Assembly (NCBI RefSeq): GCF_024494645.1
Contig: NZ_JANHDJ010000001.1
Coordinates: 434,001 to 498,000, forward strand
Source of the DNA: Halohasta litorea
GTDB lineage: Archaea > Halobacteriota > Halobacteria > Halobacteriales > Haloferacaceae
Length of the DNA: 64,000 nucleotides
Direction of reading: 5' to 3'
The translations under genes and the position numbers were made by a program. Of the stretch, positions 17,780 through 26,977 are shown in pieces (positions within the stretch are counted from its first letter, which is position 1; each line of letters starts with the position of its first letter). The notes below the pieces were generated by a model. That model worked only from the letters and a program-made list of their open reading frames with translations, had not been told where the DNA came from and searched no databases.

Positions 17780-19303
17780 ATGAACGTCCGAGTGTCGTGG
17801 CGGTACAGCCTCAGTCTGACCGGCACGATCGTCAAATGGCTGGCCGCCCCGCTGTGTTTTCCCCTGCTGGTTGCGGTCTACTACGCCGAGCCGGTCGCGC
17901 CGTTTCTCGTGACCATCGGCGTCGCCCTCGGCGGCGGTGGGCTGCTCGAACGGCTCAAACGGCTCGACGGCGAGGAGCGACTCGGGCCGAGAGAGGCGCT
18001 GCTCATGGTGTCGCTGACGTGGCTGTTGGTCGCGCTGGTGAGTGCGGTCCCCTTCGTTGTTGCGGGCCAGGGGACTATCGCCCATCCGATCAACGCCGCC
18101 TTCGAGTCGATGAGTGGGATCACCACGACCGGAGCAACCGTCCTCAGGCAGTTCGATATCCACGCCCGGTCGATCATGATGTGGCGACAGCTCACCCAGT
18201 GGCTCGGCGGGCTCGGCATCCTGATCCTCGCCACCGCGATCCTCTCGCGGCTCTCGGTCGGTGGGGCACAGCTGATGGAGACCGAAACCCAGTACGACAA
18301 CGTCGACAAGCTCACTCCGCATATCGAAGACACCGCCCGCCTGATCGGCAAACTGTACGCCGGCCTGACGCTCGGCACCGTCGCAGTTTTATATATCCTG
18401 TATCTGGTCGGCCTCGCACCGAACATGACCCTTTATAATTCGGTCGCCCACGCCTTTACGAGCGTGTCGACCGCGGGGTTCTCCACGGAGCCGCTGAGTA
18501 TCGAGGCCTTCGCACCGGTCGTCCACTGGGTGCTGATCGTCGTGATGTTTCTGGGGTCGACCAGCTTCGTCCTCATGTACTTCGTGCTGCAGGGCAACCT
18601 CGCCCGGCTCCGCAACAGCGAGGAGTTCCGGTTCTATCTCGGCACCGTCATCGTGTTCTCCGGACTGATCGTCACGATCCTGCTGCTCAAAGAAAACCCG
18701 ACCGGCACCGGGGTTTCGGACACGTTCCGGCAGTCGGTGTTCAACGTCGTCTCGATCATCACGACGACCGGCTACGCCAACGCGAATTTCGATCTGTGGT
18801 CGCCGTTCGCCAAACACCTGCTGTTGATGTGTATGTTCCTCGGCGGAATGGCTGGCTCGACGACCTGTTCGATCAAATCCCTGCGGTGGCTGGTCGTATT
18901 TAAAGCGTTCCGGCGGGATCTGTTTACGGTCATCCATCCCGAGGCGATTCGACCGGTCCGACTCAGCGGCGTTACCGTCGACGAGGATACGATACGCAAC
19001 ATCTACTCGTATACGCTGATCGCCATCGTCGGCGTCTTCTTCGTGACCGTGCTGATCGTCGTCGACGGCGCACGGACCGGCCTCTATCTGGTCGAGGGAG
19101 GGTTCGGGGAGTTCGATGCGCTGGGCGCGGCGGCCTCCACGTTCCTCAACATCGGTCCGGCGTTCGGTCCCGCGGGGCCGTACGGCACCTACGACGTGTT
19201 TTCGATGTCGACCAAAGCCGCACTGGTCGTTTTCATGTGGATCGGTCGGATCGAGATCATCCCCGTGTTGGTGCTGTTCACCCGGTCGTTCTGGCAGAGC
19301 TAA
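17780..19303 (+). CDS. trkH: TrkH-type potassium uptake transporter (copy 1)
   Basis: 507 residues with the four-fold membrane-pore-membrane plan of TrkH/KtrB. Selectivity-type segments are visible, such as SGITTTGATV, HAFTSVSTAGFST, SIITTTGYANANF and AGSTTCSIKSLRW. It moves K+ inward, normally gated by a cytosolic TrkA ring, which is not encoded nearby. High K+ is central to the salt-in strategy of haloarchaea. A UspA-type gene follows 81 nt downstream and a second trkH lies on the other strand beyond it. Confidence 0.92.
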   Translation: MNVRVSWRYSLSLTGTIVKWLAAPLCFPLLVAVYYAEPVAPFLVTIGVALGGGGLLERLKRLDGEERLGPREALLMVSLTWLLVALVSAVPFVVAGQGTIAHPINAAFESMSGITTTGATVLRQFDIHARSIMMWRQLTQWLGGLGILILATAILSRLSVGGAQLMETETQYDNVDKLTPHIEDTARLIGKLYAGLTLGTVAVLYILYLVGLAPNMTLYNSVAHAFTSVSTAGFSTEPLSIEAFAPVVHWVLIVVMFLGSTSFVLMYFVLQGNLARLRNSEEFRFYLGTVIVFSGLIVTILLLKENPTGTGVSDTFRQSVFNVVSIITTTGYANANFDLWSPFAKHLLLMCMFLGGMAGSTTCSIKSLRWLVVFKAFRRDLFTVIHPEAIRPVRLSGVTVDEDTIRNIYSYTLIAIVGVFFVTVLIVVDGARTGLYLVEGGFGEFDALGAAASTFLNIGPAFGPAGPYGTYDVFSMSTKAALVVFMWIGRIEIIPVLVLFTRSFWQS

Positions 19304-19353
19304 CTGATTTCGTGACACTCTTGTAAATATCAAATCGGATTCTGTGGAAGGAA

Positions 19354-19364
19354 GACAAATATAC
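19354..19364 (+). promoter_or_regulatory. TATA box of the UspA gene
   Basis: The AT-rich ACAAATATACC is centred about 26 nt upstream of the GTG at 19385. This fits leaderless transcription of the UspA gene independent of the preceding trkH. Confidence 0.5.
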
Positions 19365-19384
19365 CCGCTCAGCGAACTCCGGTC

Positions 19385-19780
19385 GTGACAACCACGCTCG
19401 TTTCGGTCCGGTATCCGCTGACGGATGACAGTCACCGGACGATCAGCCGCGGGCTCGACCACACTGCCGACGGCGACTCGCTGATCGTCCTCCACGTCGC
19501 CCTCCTCCAGAACGGCGACAGCATCACCCGCGAGGAACTTCGGGCGGCGGTCGAAGCCGCCTTCGGCGAGATCCCGGCCCACTACGTCGTCCGACAGGGG
19601 TACGTCCTCGAAGAGGCCATCGTCGATGAGGCCGCCAGGCAAACGGCCGACCGGGTTATGGTCGGCAAAACCAAGCGCGGCCGGATTCGACGGCGGATCG
19701 GCCAACTGTTCGGGCTGTATCCGGATCTCGAAGCCGAACTCGCAAAGGGCCTCAGTACGACGCTCGAAGTCGTCGACTGA
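19385..19780 (+). CDS. Universal stress protein (UspA) family
   Basis: 131 residues with a GTG start. The Rossmann-like UspA fold opens with TTTLVSVRYPLTDDS, continues with a central LIVLHVALLQ strand and ends with a degenerate ATP-binding turn (VMVGKTKRGRIRRRIGQ). UspA domains near Trk or Ktr transporters are thought to sense nucleotides or stress and regulate transport. Lying between two trkH genes (3' end 16 nt from the 3' end of the second), it probably serves K+ uptake. Confidence 0.85.
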   Translation: MTTTLVSVRYPLTDDSHRTISRGLDHTADGDSLIVLHVALLQNGDSITREELRAAVEAAFGEIPAHYVVRQGYVLEEAIVDEAARQTADRVMVGKTKRGRIRRRIGQLFGLYPDLEAELAKGLSTTLEVVD

Positions 19781-19796
19781 CAGCTGCCACCGGTAG

Positions 19797-21332
19797 CTAT
19801 CGGTCCTGGATTCGCCCGACGAACAGCGCGAGCACTGGGACGATTTCGAGCCGCCCGATCCACATCAGAAACACCATCAACAGTTTCGAGAGGGCCGAAA
19901 ACCCTTCGTAGTTGCCGAAGGGGCCGACCGAACCGAATCCCGGTCCGATGTTGCCGATGGTCGCCAGCGAGGCGCTGAAGGCTTCGAGCGTCGAGATCGG
20001 TTCGCCGATCCGGGCCGAATCGAGTTCGAGGAACACCGCCGAGACGGCGAACAGCACGATGTACAGGAGCGTAAACACCATGATACCGCGGATCGCGTCC
20101 TCGTCGATCACCTTACCGCCGAGGCGGACGGGTTGGACGGCGTCGGGATGGACCGTGGTGTACAGTTCGCGGCGGATCGTTTTGAGGACGACCAGCCACC
20201 GGACGACCTTGACGCCGCCGCCGGTCGAGCCCGCCGAGCCGCCGATGAACATGGTAAACAGCAGCAGCATCTGGGCGTGCTGATCCCACTGGGCGAAATC
20301 GGCGGTCGCAAAGCCAGTCGAATTCATCAGCGAGGCGATCTGGAAGGCCGCTTGTCGAATCGTGTTCTCAGTGAGTCCTTCAGTGACGCCGCCACGTTCC
20401 AGTGCCGGTGCGCCCCCGAGGGCCAACACCGACGTTAGCACGGCGACCAATACGGCGATCGCCCCGGCATAGGCGCGAAACTCGGTGTTGTCGACCAGCG
20501 TGCGGAACTCGCCCCGCAGTACGTGCCAGAACAGCGCGAAGTTGACACCGGCAACCACCATGAACGGAATGATGACCCACTGGACGACCGCACTGAAGGC
20601 GGCGATGCTGTCGGCCTGCGGGGAGAAGCCGCCGGTCGGCAGCGTCGAAAAGCCGTGAGCGATCGCGTTGTAGAGGTTCATTTCCGGAGCCAGTCCAACC
20701 AGATTGAGCCCATAGAGGATGACGATCAGCGCGATCGTAAAGCCGAAGTAGATGATCCACAGCGCGCGGGCGGTTTCGGCGATCTTCGGCGTGAGTTTCT
20801 GGAGCTCCGGGCCGGGGGCCTCCGACTGCATCAACTGCGCGCCGTTGACCGCCAGCTCCGGTAAAATTGCGATCATCAGGACGATAATTCCCATCCCGCC
20901 GAGCCACTGGGTGAGCTGCCGCCACATCATAATCGCGTGTGAGTGGCTGTCGACGCTGATCTCGCCCATAACAGTCGCCCCCGTGGTGGTGATTCCGCTT
21001 GTCGCCTCGAACAGCGCGTTCACCGGCAATCGGAGCGTCGACTCCGTGCCGTAGCCCGCCAACACGTACGGAACCGCGGCGACCACCGCGACCGCGAGCC
21101 ACGACACCGAGACGAGTAACAGCGCCTCCGGCGGACCGAGATCCGGATCGTCGTCGAACTGTTCGAGCCCGATTCCGATCCCCAGTGCGACTGCCAGCGA
21201 GACGAGAAAGACCCAGAAATCCTCTCCGTAGATGACTGCCACGATGAGGGGAACCACCATCGTCAACGCGAGATATTTGATAACGGTCCCGACGAGACTC
21301 AGGCTTGCATACCAGTCGAGCCGCCACCTCAT
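19797..21332 (-). CDS. trkH: TrkH-type potassium uptake transporter (copy 2)
   Basis: 511 residues, same plan as copy 1, with pore segments SGITTTGATV, HGFSTLPTGGFSP, SLMNSTGFATADF and GSAGSTGGGVKVVRW. The fourth segment keeps the GSTGGG seen in canonical TrkH, where copy 1 has GSTTCS. The two copies are therefore diverged paralogues, perhaps with different affinity or partner. Transcribed towards the UspA gene and copy 1. Confidence 0.92.
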   Translation of the reverse strand: MRWRLDWYASLSLVGTVIKYLALTMVVPLIVAVIYGEDFWVFLVSLAVALGIGIGLEQFDDDPDLGPPEALLLVSVSWLAVAVVAAVPYVLAGYGTESTLRLPVNALFEATSGITTTGATVMGEISVDSHSHAIMMWRQLTQWLGGMGIIVLMIAILPELAVNGAQLMQSEAPGPELQKLTPKIAETARALWIIYFGFTIALIVILYGLNLVGLAPEMNLYNAIAHGFSTLPTGGFSPQADSIAAFSAVVQWVIIPFMVVAGVNFALFWHVLRGEFRTLVDNTEFRAYAGAIAVLVAVLTSVLALGGAPALERGGVTEGLTENTIRQAAFQIASLMNSTGFATADFAQWDQHAQMLLLFTMFIGGSAGSTGGGVKVVRWLVVLKTIRRELYTTVHPDAVQPVRLGGKVIDEDAIRGIMVFTLLYIVLFAVSAVFLELDSARIGEPISTLEAFSASLATIGNIGPGFGSVGPFGNYEGFSALSKLLMVFLMWIGRLEIVPVLALFVGRIQDR

Positions 21333-21494
21333 AAACGCGACACCATTCGTTGTCGACCGTAACTCACAGTTGCTGTATCAACGCTTCGATACCACAGTCG
21401 GAGCTATCACCGGTCACTGTTTGTGACGGCCGTTACACTCTCGGGGGGCTCAAAAAACGAATCCGCCGGTGGCTGTCTCGACGAGCCGAAGCCG

Positions 21495-22310
21495 CTACTC
21501 GTTGGGATCGCTGTGCAGCATCGGCGCGGGGGCCGGAACCGTCGGCACGTTCCCGCCGGGCTGGTCGGCCATGAACTCGAACTCCCCTTTGCCATCGGGG
21601 GAGGTACCCTGTGTCCACGGCAGCTCGGGGTCCGGCTGCTGTTCTCTGGCTGTCGACATAAACGAGTAGTTGACCGACTGGTTTTCCTGCTCCTGGGGGA
21701 AACTCGACGGGATCGGGTGGGGATCGTCGAGCGCGTCGAGGGCTTCGAGCCACTGATTTTGGTGCATCGTATCGCGGGCGATCAGGTACGAGAGCATCTC
21801 CTCCATTCCTGGATCGTCCGTCAGCTCGTACAGTCGGCTGGCCAGCAGCCGACCCGTCGACTCGGCCATCACGTTGGCATAGAGGTCGGCGGCCAGATGC
21901 CCCGAAGCGACGACGTAGCCGCCCGTAAACGGCACGCCGTTGCTGTCGACCGGCATCGCCGACAGTCCCGACGAGAGCAGCGTGCGTGGATTCTGGCCGC
22001 CCATAACGCTCTCGCCGAGCGGGTGTTGATCGGCCTCCGCGTCGAGTTGGGCGTCGGCCCCGCGGAGGTTTTTCGTCACCGCCGTCGCCAGCATCTCGAT
22101 GTGGCCGAGCTCCTCGGCGGCGGTCTCCATCAACAGCTGCCGGAACTCGTCGTACTCCGGCGGCAGCGCCCACGCCTGAAACATGTACTGGAGGGCCACC
22201 CGCATCTCGCCTTCCTGGCCGCCGATCGCCTGTTGGAGCAGTTTGCCGAACTGCGGATCCGGCTCCTCGACTGTCACCTCGTACTGAAGGGCTGGCTCCT
22301 GGTAAAACAT
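21495..22310 (-). CDS. Manganese catalase
   Basis: 271 residues. It splits hydrogen peroxide at a di-manganese site in a four-helix bundle. Metal-ligand motifs are in order: QEGEMRVALQYMFQA (Glu), ETAAEELGHIEML (Glu and His), AESTGRLLASRLYE (Glu) and ARDTMHQNQW (His). The C-terminal tail is Pro-rich, as in the family. Single gene; a 12-base palindrome lies just upstream of its start. Confidence 0.92.
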   Translation of the reverse strand: MFYQEPALQYEVTVEEPDPQFGKLLQQAIGGQEGEMRVALQYMFQAWALPPEYDEFRQLLMETAAEELGHIEMLATAVTKNLRGADAQLDAEADQHPLGESVMGGQNPRTLLSSGLSAMPVDSNGVPFTGGYVVASGHLAADLYANVMAESTGRLLASRLYELTDDPGMEEMLSYLIARDTMHQNQWLEALDALDDPHPIPSSFPQEQENQSVNYSFMSTAREQQPDPELPWTQGTSPDGKGEFEFMADQPGGNVPTVPAPAPMLHSDPNE

Positions 22311-22626
22311 CCCACTAGGTAGTCACTGTCGAACGCACCGTAAAATTTTACACTGCACTCATACTGCGAAATTATCTGGCGTCTGAATTACAGCAGCCGA
22401 CGACTACCCGGCGACGAGACCGCTCGCTGGCGTCGACATCCGTTCATTACTCTACGAATATCTTATTACATTATAAAAATTATCGTGTAGATGATAATAT
22501 TTATTATATGAATCATTGATTACTACCTGTGGATCGGGTAGTGGTTACACACCGTCCGGACGGTCGACGGCATCCTCCAGCGACCGGACCGGCGCGTGCT
22601 ACCCGCAGACACACTGGTGATTATTT
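22311..22626 (+). promoter_or_regulatory. glpK promoter and long structured 5' leader
   Basis: This 316-nt gap contains AT-rich promoter DNA (TTATAAAA at 22471-22478 and ATATTTATTATA at about 22497-22508), predicting a transcript start near 22528, some 100 nt before glpK. From there an outer stem forms: 22528-22531 with 22610-22613, and CGGGTAG 22535-22541 with CTACCCG 22599-22605. It encloses a 14-base palindrome ACCGTCCGGACGGT (22551-22564) and a competing stem CGGTCG 22561-22566 with CGACCG 22581-22586. GGTGA at 22616-22620 is a Shine-Dalgarno sequence 6 nt before the ATG. An inverted AATCA/TGATT lies at 22511-22521. It may be a cis-acting regulatory RNA or operator. Confidence 0.4.
22340..22351. 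promoter_or_regulatory. Palindromic AT element upstream of Mn catalase
   Basis: GTAAAATTTTAC is a perfect 12-base palindrome centred about 35 nt upstream of the catalase start codon on the minus strand. It may be the TATA region itself or an operator overlapping it. Confidence 0.35.
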
Positions 22627-24168
22627 ATGGCAACTGATACATATGTCGGGTCCGTCGATCAAGGGACCACTGGCACACGGTTTATGGTCTTCGACCATGG
22701 TGGCAACGTCGTCTCAAGCGCATACGAGAAACACGAACAGATCTATCCGGAGCCCGGCTGGGTCGAACACGATCCCACGGAGATCTGGGAGAACACGAAG
22801 AGCGTCATCAACACGGCCCTCGACGAGGGTGGAATAGAGCCCGACCAGCTCGAAGCGATCGGCGTCACCAACCAGCGGGAGACGACGCTGCTGTGGGATG
22901 CCGCATCCGGCGATCCGATCGCCAACGCGATCGTCTGGCAGGACCGCCGGACGACCGACCGGATCGAAACCCTCGAAGACGAGGGAAAAGCCGAGATGGT
23001 CCAGGAGAAAACGGGGCTCGAACCCGACGCCTACTTCTCGGCGACCAAAGCCGAATGGCTCCTGGATAACACCGATCCGATCAAACTCCAGCGCGCCCGG
23101 CCCCAGGACGTCCGCGAGCGCGCCGAGGAGGGTGATCTCATGTTCGGGACGATGGATACGTGGGTGATCTACAACCTCACCGGCAACCATATCACCGACG
23201 TCTCGAACGCCTCGCGGACGATGCTGTTCGATATCCACGAGATGGACTGGGATGACGAACTCTTGGAGGAGTTCTCGGTTCCCGCCGCGACGCTGCCCGA
23301 AGTCCGTCCCTCCTCGGACGACGAGACCTACGGCTCCACGGACGCCGACGGCTTCCTCGGTGCCGAAGTGCCCGTTGCGGGCGCGCTCGGCGACCAGCAG
23401 GCGGCGCTGTTCGGCCAGACCTGCTTCGACTCCGGTGACGCCAAAAACACCTACGGCACCGGCTCGTTCATGCTGATGAACACCGGCAACGAGGCCGTCG
23501 CAAGCGACCACGGCCTGCTTACGACCGTCGGCTTCCAGCGCTCCGGCGAGCCGGTCCAGTACGCCCTCGAGGGGGCGATCTTCATCACCGGTGCGGCCAT
23601 CGAGTGGCTCGAAGACATGACGCTGATCGACGACGCGATGGAGTCCGAGGCCGTCGCTCGGAGCGTCGACTCCACCGACGGCGTCTATTTCGTCCCCGCC
23701 TTTACCGGACTCGGGGCCCCACACTGGGACCAACGAGCCCGCGGCACCATCGTTGGGATGACCCGCGGTACCCGCCCGGCCCACATCGTTCGAGCAACGC
23801 TCGAAGCGATCGCCTACCAGACCAAAGACGTCGCCGAAGCGATGGTCGAAGACAGCGGGATCGACCTGGCCGATCTCCGGGTCGACGGCGGGGCGGTCAA
23901 GAACAACTTCCTCTGTCAGCTCCAGGCTGATATCGTCAACACGAACATCGTCCGGCCGGTGGTAGACGAGACGACTGCGCTGGGATCGGCCTACGCCGCC
24001 GGGCTTGCGGTCGGCTACTGGGACACCGTCGACGAGCTCCGAAGCAACTGGCAGGTCGACCGCGAGTTCGAACCTGACGAGGACGCCGACTACTCCGAGG
24101 AGTTCGACCGCTGGCACGACGCCGTCGACCGGTCGATGGGCTGGGCCCAATCGACCGGCGACGAGTAG
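22627..24168 (+). CDS. glpK: Glycerol kinase
   Basis: 513 residues. It phosphorylates glycerol to sn-glycerol-3-phosphate, the entry step for glycerol from Dunaliella and other sources in haloarchaea. FGGY-kinase motifs: SVDQGTTGTRFMVFD at the N-terminus, NQRETTLLWD, a WQDRRT substrate loop, TYGTGSFMLMNTG and GLGAPHWDQRARG, with VDGGAVKNNFLCQLQADI in the C-terminal domain. No glpA/B/C or facilitator follows; the next genes are convergent. A Shine-Dalgarno sequence and a long leader precede it, unusual beside the leaderless genes around. Confidence 0.95.
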   Translation: MATDTYVGSVDQGTTGTRFMVFDHGGNVVSSAYEKHEQIYPEPGWVEHDPTEIWENTKSVINTALDEGGIEPDQLEAIGVTNQRETTLLWDAASGDPIANAIVWQDRRTTDRIETLEDEGKAEMVQEKTGLEPDAYFSATKAEWLLDNTDPIKLQRARPQDVRERAEEGDLMFGTMDTWVIYNLTGNHITDVSNASRTMLFDIHEMDWDDELLEEFSVPAATLPEVRPSSDDETYGSTDADGFLGAEVPVAGALGDQQAALFGQTCFDSGDAKNTYGTGSFMLMNTGNEAVASDHGLLTTVGFQRSGEPVQYALEGAIFITGAAIEWLEDMTLIDDAMESEAVARSVDSTDGVYFVPAFTGLGAPHWDQRARGTIVGMTRGTRPAHIVRATLEAIAYQTKDVAEAMVEDSGIDLADLRVDGGAVKNNFLCQLQADIVNTNIVRPVVDETTALGSAYAAGLAVGYWDTVDELRSNWQVDREFEPDEDADYSEEFDRWHDAVDRSMGWAQSTGDE

Positions 24169-24293
24169 CTGCCGCTGCTCGGTCGACACTCATCACGTCA
24201 TCGACCCTGCTTCTTTATATTCTATTTATAAATAGCCGCCGCTGACCGCTCACTGGCTACTTATAAATAAAATCGGAGCCGCTGTCGGCTGCG
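24169..24293. other. Convergent intergenic region with duplicated TTATAAATA
   Basis: Between the 3' ends of glpK and sufD lie two copies of TTATAAATA (24226-24234, within CTATTTATAAATAG, and 24261-24269), each followed by a CCGC/GCCG-rich stretch. The same nine bases occur after nadK and after nth. They may be terminators or antisense promoters. Confidence 0.4.
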
Positions 24294-25502
24294 TTAGTTG
24301 AGCCGCTCGATGATGAGGTCCGAGAGGTCCTCGCGGAAGGCCTCGACGTCGATCTCTTCGAGCACCGGCACGAAGAAGCCCTCGACGAGCATGTTGCGGG
24401 CCGTCCGTGGGTCGATCGAGCGGGAGGTCATATACAGGAGGTCCTCCTGATCTACTTGCCCGACGGTCGCCGAGTGGCTGGCCTCGGTGTCGTGGTTCTT
24501 GATGATCAGCTTGGGCGAGGCGTCGGCCTCGGAGTCGTCCGAGAGCATGAGGGTGTTCTCACGCTGGTAGGAACTCGTGTTCCACGCGCCTTCGCCGACG
24601 TCCTGGACGCCCTCGTAGACCGACCGGGCCACGTCGTCGAGCACGCCACGGGTGACGAGGTCGGCGGTCGTGTGCTCGGCGCGGTGCCAGACACGGGCGT
24701 TGACATCGAGATGCTGGTCCTCGTGGCCGAAGAAGGCCCCGACGACCTTTGTCTCCGAGCCGTCGCCCTTGAGTTCCGTCTCGACGTCCGAGCGGGTGAG
24801 TCGAGAGCCGATGTTGCCCTCGATCCAGTTGGCGGTGGCGTAGGTGTCGGTCACCGCACGCTTGAGCGTGACGTGGTAGGTCTCCTGGTCGAGGTTCTGC
24901 AGCGAGCCGAACTGGACGTAGCTGTTCTCGCCAGCCACTACCTCGACGATGTTGCTGAAGAAACGGTCTCCCTCAACGTCCTCGCCGGACTCGATGGATT
25001 CGAGGATCGTCGCGGAGGCAGACTTCTCGGTGACCACCAGCGTCTGGCTGAACAGCGACCGGGAGTTCATCTCCGCGCGGATCGTGATATCCTCGGCGTC
25101 GACGCCCTCGGGGACGTAGACGACCGTTCCCGTCGTGAACAGCGCTGCCGACAGCGCGGTCAGGTAGTTCTCCTCGGCGTCGACGATCGAGCCGAAGTGC
25201 TCTTTGACGAGCGCTTCGTGCTCGTCGAGCGCCTCGACAAAGGAGAGCACGGTCGCGCCCTCGGCCTCGACGCGTTCGGTCGCGTCGGACTGGTCGAGGG
25301 GGTCGACCAGGTTCTCGAAGTCCAGTTCTTCGAGGTTGGTCCATCGTCGCCCCGGCGTCTGGATGACATCGGGCAGTTCGAGCTCGTCGAGCGCATCGAG
25401 CGCCGCAAGGCGGCGTTCGAGGAGCCACTCGGGCTCGTCTCGTTGCTCGGAGATCTCCTGGACCGTCTCCTCGGAGATCGTGGCTGGAACCTGCACGCTC
25501 AT
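24294..25502 (-). CDS. sufD: Fe-S cluster assembly protein SufD
   Basis: 402 residues. SufD pairs with SufB and SufC to build iron-sulfur clusters. The beta-helix core is seen in DITIRAEMNSRSLFSQTLV and in KLIIKNHDTEASHSATVGQ, with the conserved histidine, then a C-terminal ARNMLVEGFFVPVLEEI. It overlaps the sufB stop by 4 nt and is the last gene of sufC-sufB-sufD. The N-terminal motif DEPEWLLERR is shared with SufB, showing common ancestry. Confidence 0.94.
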   Translation of the reverse strand: MSVQVPATISEETVQEISEQRDEPEWLLERRLAALDALDELELPDVIQTPGRRWTNLEELDFENLVDPLDQSDATERVEAEGATVLSFVEALDEHEALVKEHFGSIVDAEENYLTALSAALFTTGTVVYVPEGVDAEDITIRAEMNSRSLFSQTLVVTEKSASATILESIESGEDVEGDRFFSNIVEVVAGENSYVQFGSLQNLDQETYHVTLKRAVTDTYATANWIEGNIGSRLTRSDVETELKGDGSETKVVGAFFGHEDQHLDVNARVWHRAEHTTADLVTRGVLDDVARSVYEGVQDVGEGAWNTSSYQRENTLMLSDDSEADASPKLIIKNHDTEASHSATVGQVDQEDLLYMTSRSIDPRTARNMLVEGFFVPVLEEIDVEAFREDLSDLIIERLN

Positions 25503-26926
25503 CCGAGCGAGCCCTCCATTTCGAGTTCCACGAGGCGGTTGAGTTCGACCGCGTACTCGATCGGCAGTTCCTCGGTCAGCGGCTCGATGAAGCCGGAGAC
25601 GATCATCTGCTTGGCGTCGTCGTCGTCGAGACCGCGGGACTGCAGATAGAAGATGTCCTCGTCGCCGATCTTGCCGACGGTCGCCTCGTGTGCGACGTCG
25701 ACTTTCGACTCGTTGATCTCCATATACGGCATGGTGTCCGACGTGGACTCGTTGTCGAACATCAGCGCGTCACACTCGACTGCTGTCGAGGAGTTCTCCG
25801 CGCCGTCCGCGATGTGGACGAGTCCCCGGTAGTTGGTCCGACCGCCGTCCTTCGAGATCGATTTCGACTCGACAGTCGACTTCGTCTCGGGGGCGTTGTG
25901 GTAGACCTTCGCGCCGGTGTCGATGTTCTGACCCTCGCCCGCGAAGGCGATGGTGATGTGGTTGTCGCTCGCCCCGCGACCCTTGAGGATCGAGGCGGGG
26001 TACAGCATCGTGGCTTTCGAGCCCATCGAGCCCGAAATCCACTCCATGCGGCCGTTCTTCTCGACGATGGCGCGCTTGGTGTTGAGGTTGTAGGTGCTCT
26101 TCGACCAGTTCTGGACCGTCGAGTACTGGACGTGAGCGTCTTCGCCGACGAAGACCTCGACGCCGCCGGAGTGGAGGTTGAACTCGGAGTATTTCGGGGC
26201 CGAACAGCCCTCGATGTAGTGGACCTCCGAGCCCTCTTCGGCGATGATGAGCGTGTGCTCGAACTGGCCCATTCCTTCCGAATTCATCCGGAAGTAGGCC
26301 TGAATCGGCATCTCGACTTTGGTGTCTTCGGGCACGTAGACGAACGAGCCGCCCGACCAGATCGCGCCGTGGAGTGCGGCGAACTTGTTGTCGCTCGGTG
26401 GGACGCACTTGTTCATGAAGTAGTCCCGAACGAGATCCTCGTGGTCACGGACCGCCTTGTCCATGTCACAGAAGATCACGCCTTTCTCTTCCCACTGCTC
26501 CTGCATGTTCTGGTAGACGATCTCCGACTCGTACTGCGCGCCGACGCCCGACAGCGCGTTCTTCTCGGCTTCCGGAATGCCGAGCTTGTCGAAGGTGTCC
26601 TTGATGTCGTCCGGTAGGTCCGTCCAGTCGTCGACGCCGCCGCGGACATCGATGTCAGGTCGGATGTATGGCACGATCTCGCTGACGTCGACCTCCGAGA
26701 GGTCCGGGATCTCGGGCCAGTCGGTCGGCATCGGCATGTTCTGGAAGTGCTCGAGGGCGCGGAGGCGGCGCTGGAGCATCCACTCCGGTTCGTCCTTGTC
26801 TTCCGAGATGACCCGTACTGTCTCCTCGGTCAGTCCCTTTTCGCTCTTGAAGGCGGAGGCTTCCTCCTTCTTGAACTCGAATCGGGCCTCGGTGTCTGTC
26901 TGTTTGATGTGTTCTTCGGAACTCAT
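25499..26926 (-). CDS. sufB: Fe-S cluster assembly protein SufB
   Basis: 475 residues. It is the scaffold subunit on which the nascent Fe-S cluster forms. Typical segments: DEPEWMLQRRLRAL, GIPEAEKNALSGVGAQYESE, CVPPSDNKFAALHGA, the EGCSAPKYS region and the C-terminal VECDALMFDNESTSDT, carrying the conserved cysteine, then HEATVGKIGDEDIFYLQSRG. It is preceded by sufC with a 51-nt gap and followed by sufD with overlap, all on the minus strand. Confidence 0.96.
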   Translation of the reverse strand: MSSEEHIKQTDTEARFEFKKEEASAFKSEKGLTEETVRVISEDKDEPEWMLQRRLRALEHFQNMPMPTDWPEIPDLSEVDVSEIVPYIRPDIDVRGGVDDWTDLPDDIKDTFDKLGIPEAEKNALSGVGAQYESEIVYQNMQEQWEEKGVIFCDMDKAVRDHEDLVRDYFMNKCVPPSDNKFAALHGAIWSGGSFVYVPEDTKVEMPIQAYFRMNSEGMGQFEHTLIIAEEGSEVHYIEGCSAPKYSEFNLHSGGVEVFVGEDAHVQYSTVQNWSKSTYNLNTKRAIVEKNGRMEWISGSMGSKATMLYPASILKGRGASDNHITIAFAGEGQNIDTGAKVYHNAPETKSTVESKSISKDGGRTNYRGLVHIADGAENSSTAVECDALMFDNESTSDTMPYMEINESKVDVAHEATVGKIGDEDIFYLQSRGLDDDDAKQMIVSGFIEPLTEELPIEYAVELNRLVELEMEGSLG

Positions 26927-26977
26927 GTATTGTGTTTGGAGTTGGTTGCTTATAGTGCTGTGCGTAAACAGTGTTGA

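Noticed and set aside
22528-22613. tRNA in the glpK leader
   Set aside because: A closing stem and a D-loop-like AGTGGTTA are seen, but no T-loop or anticodon arm can be drawn.
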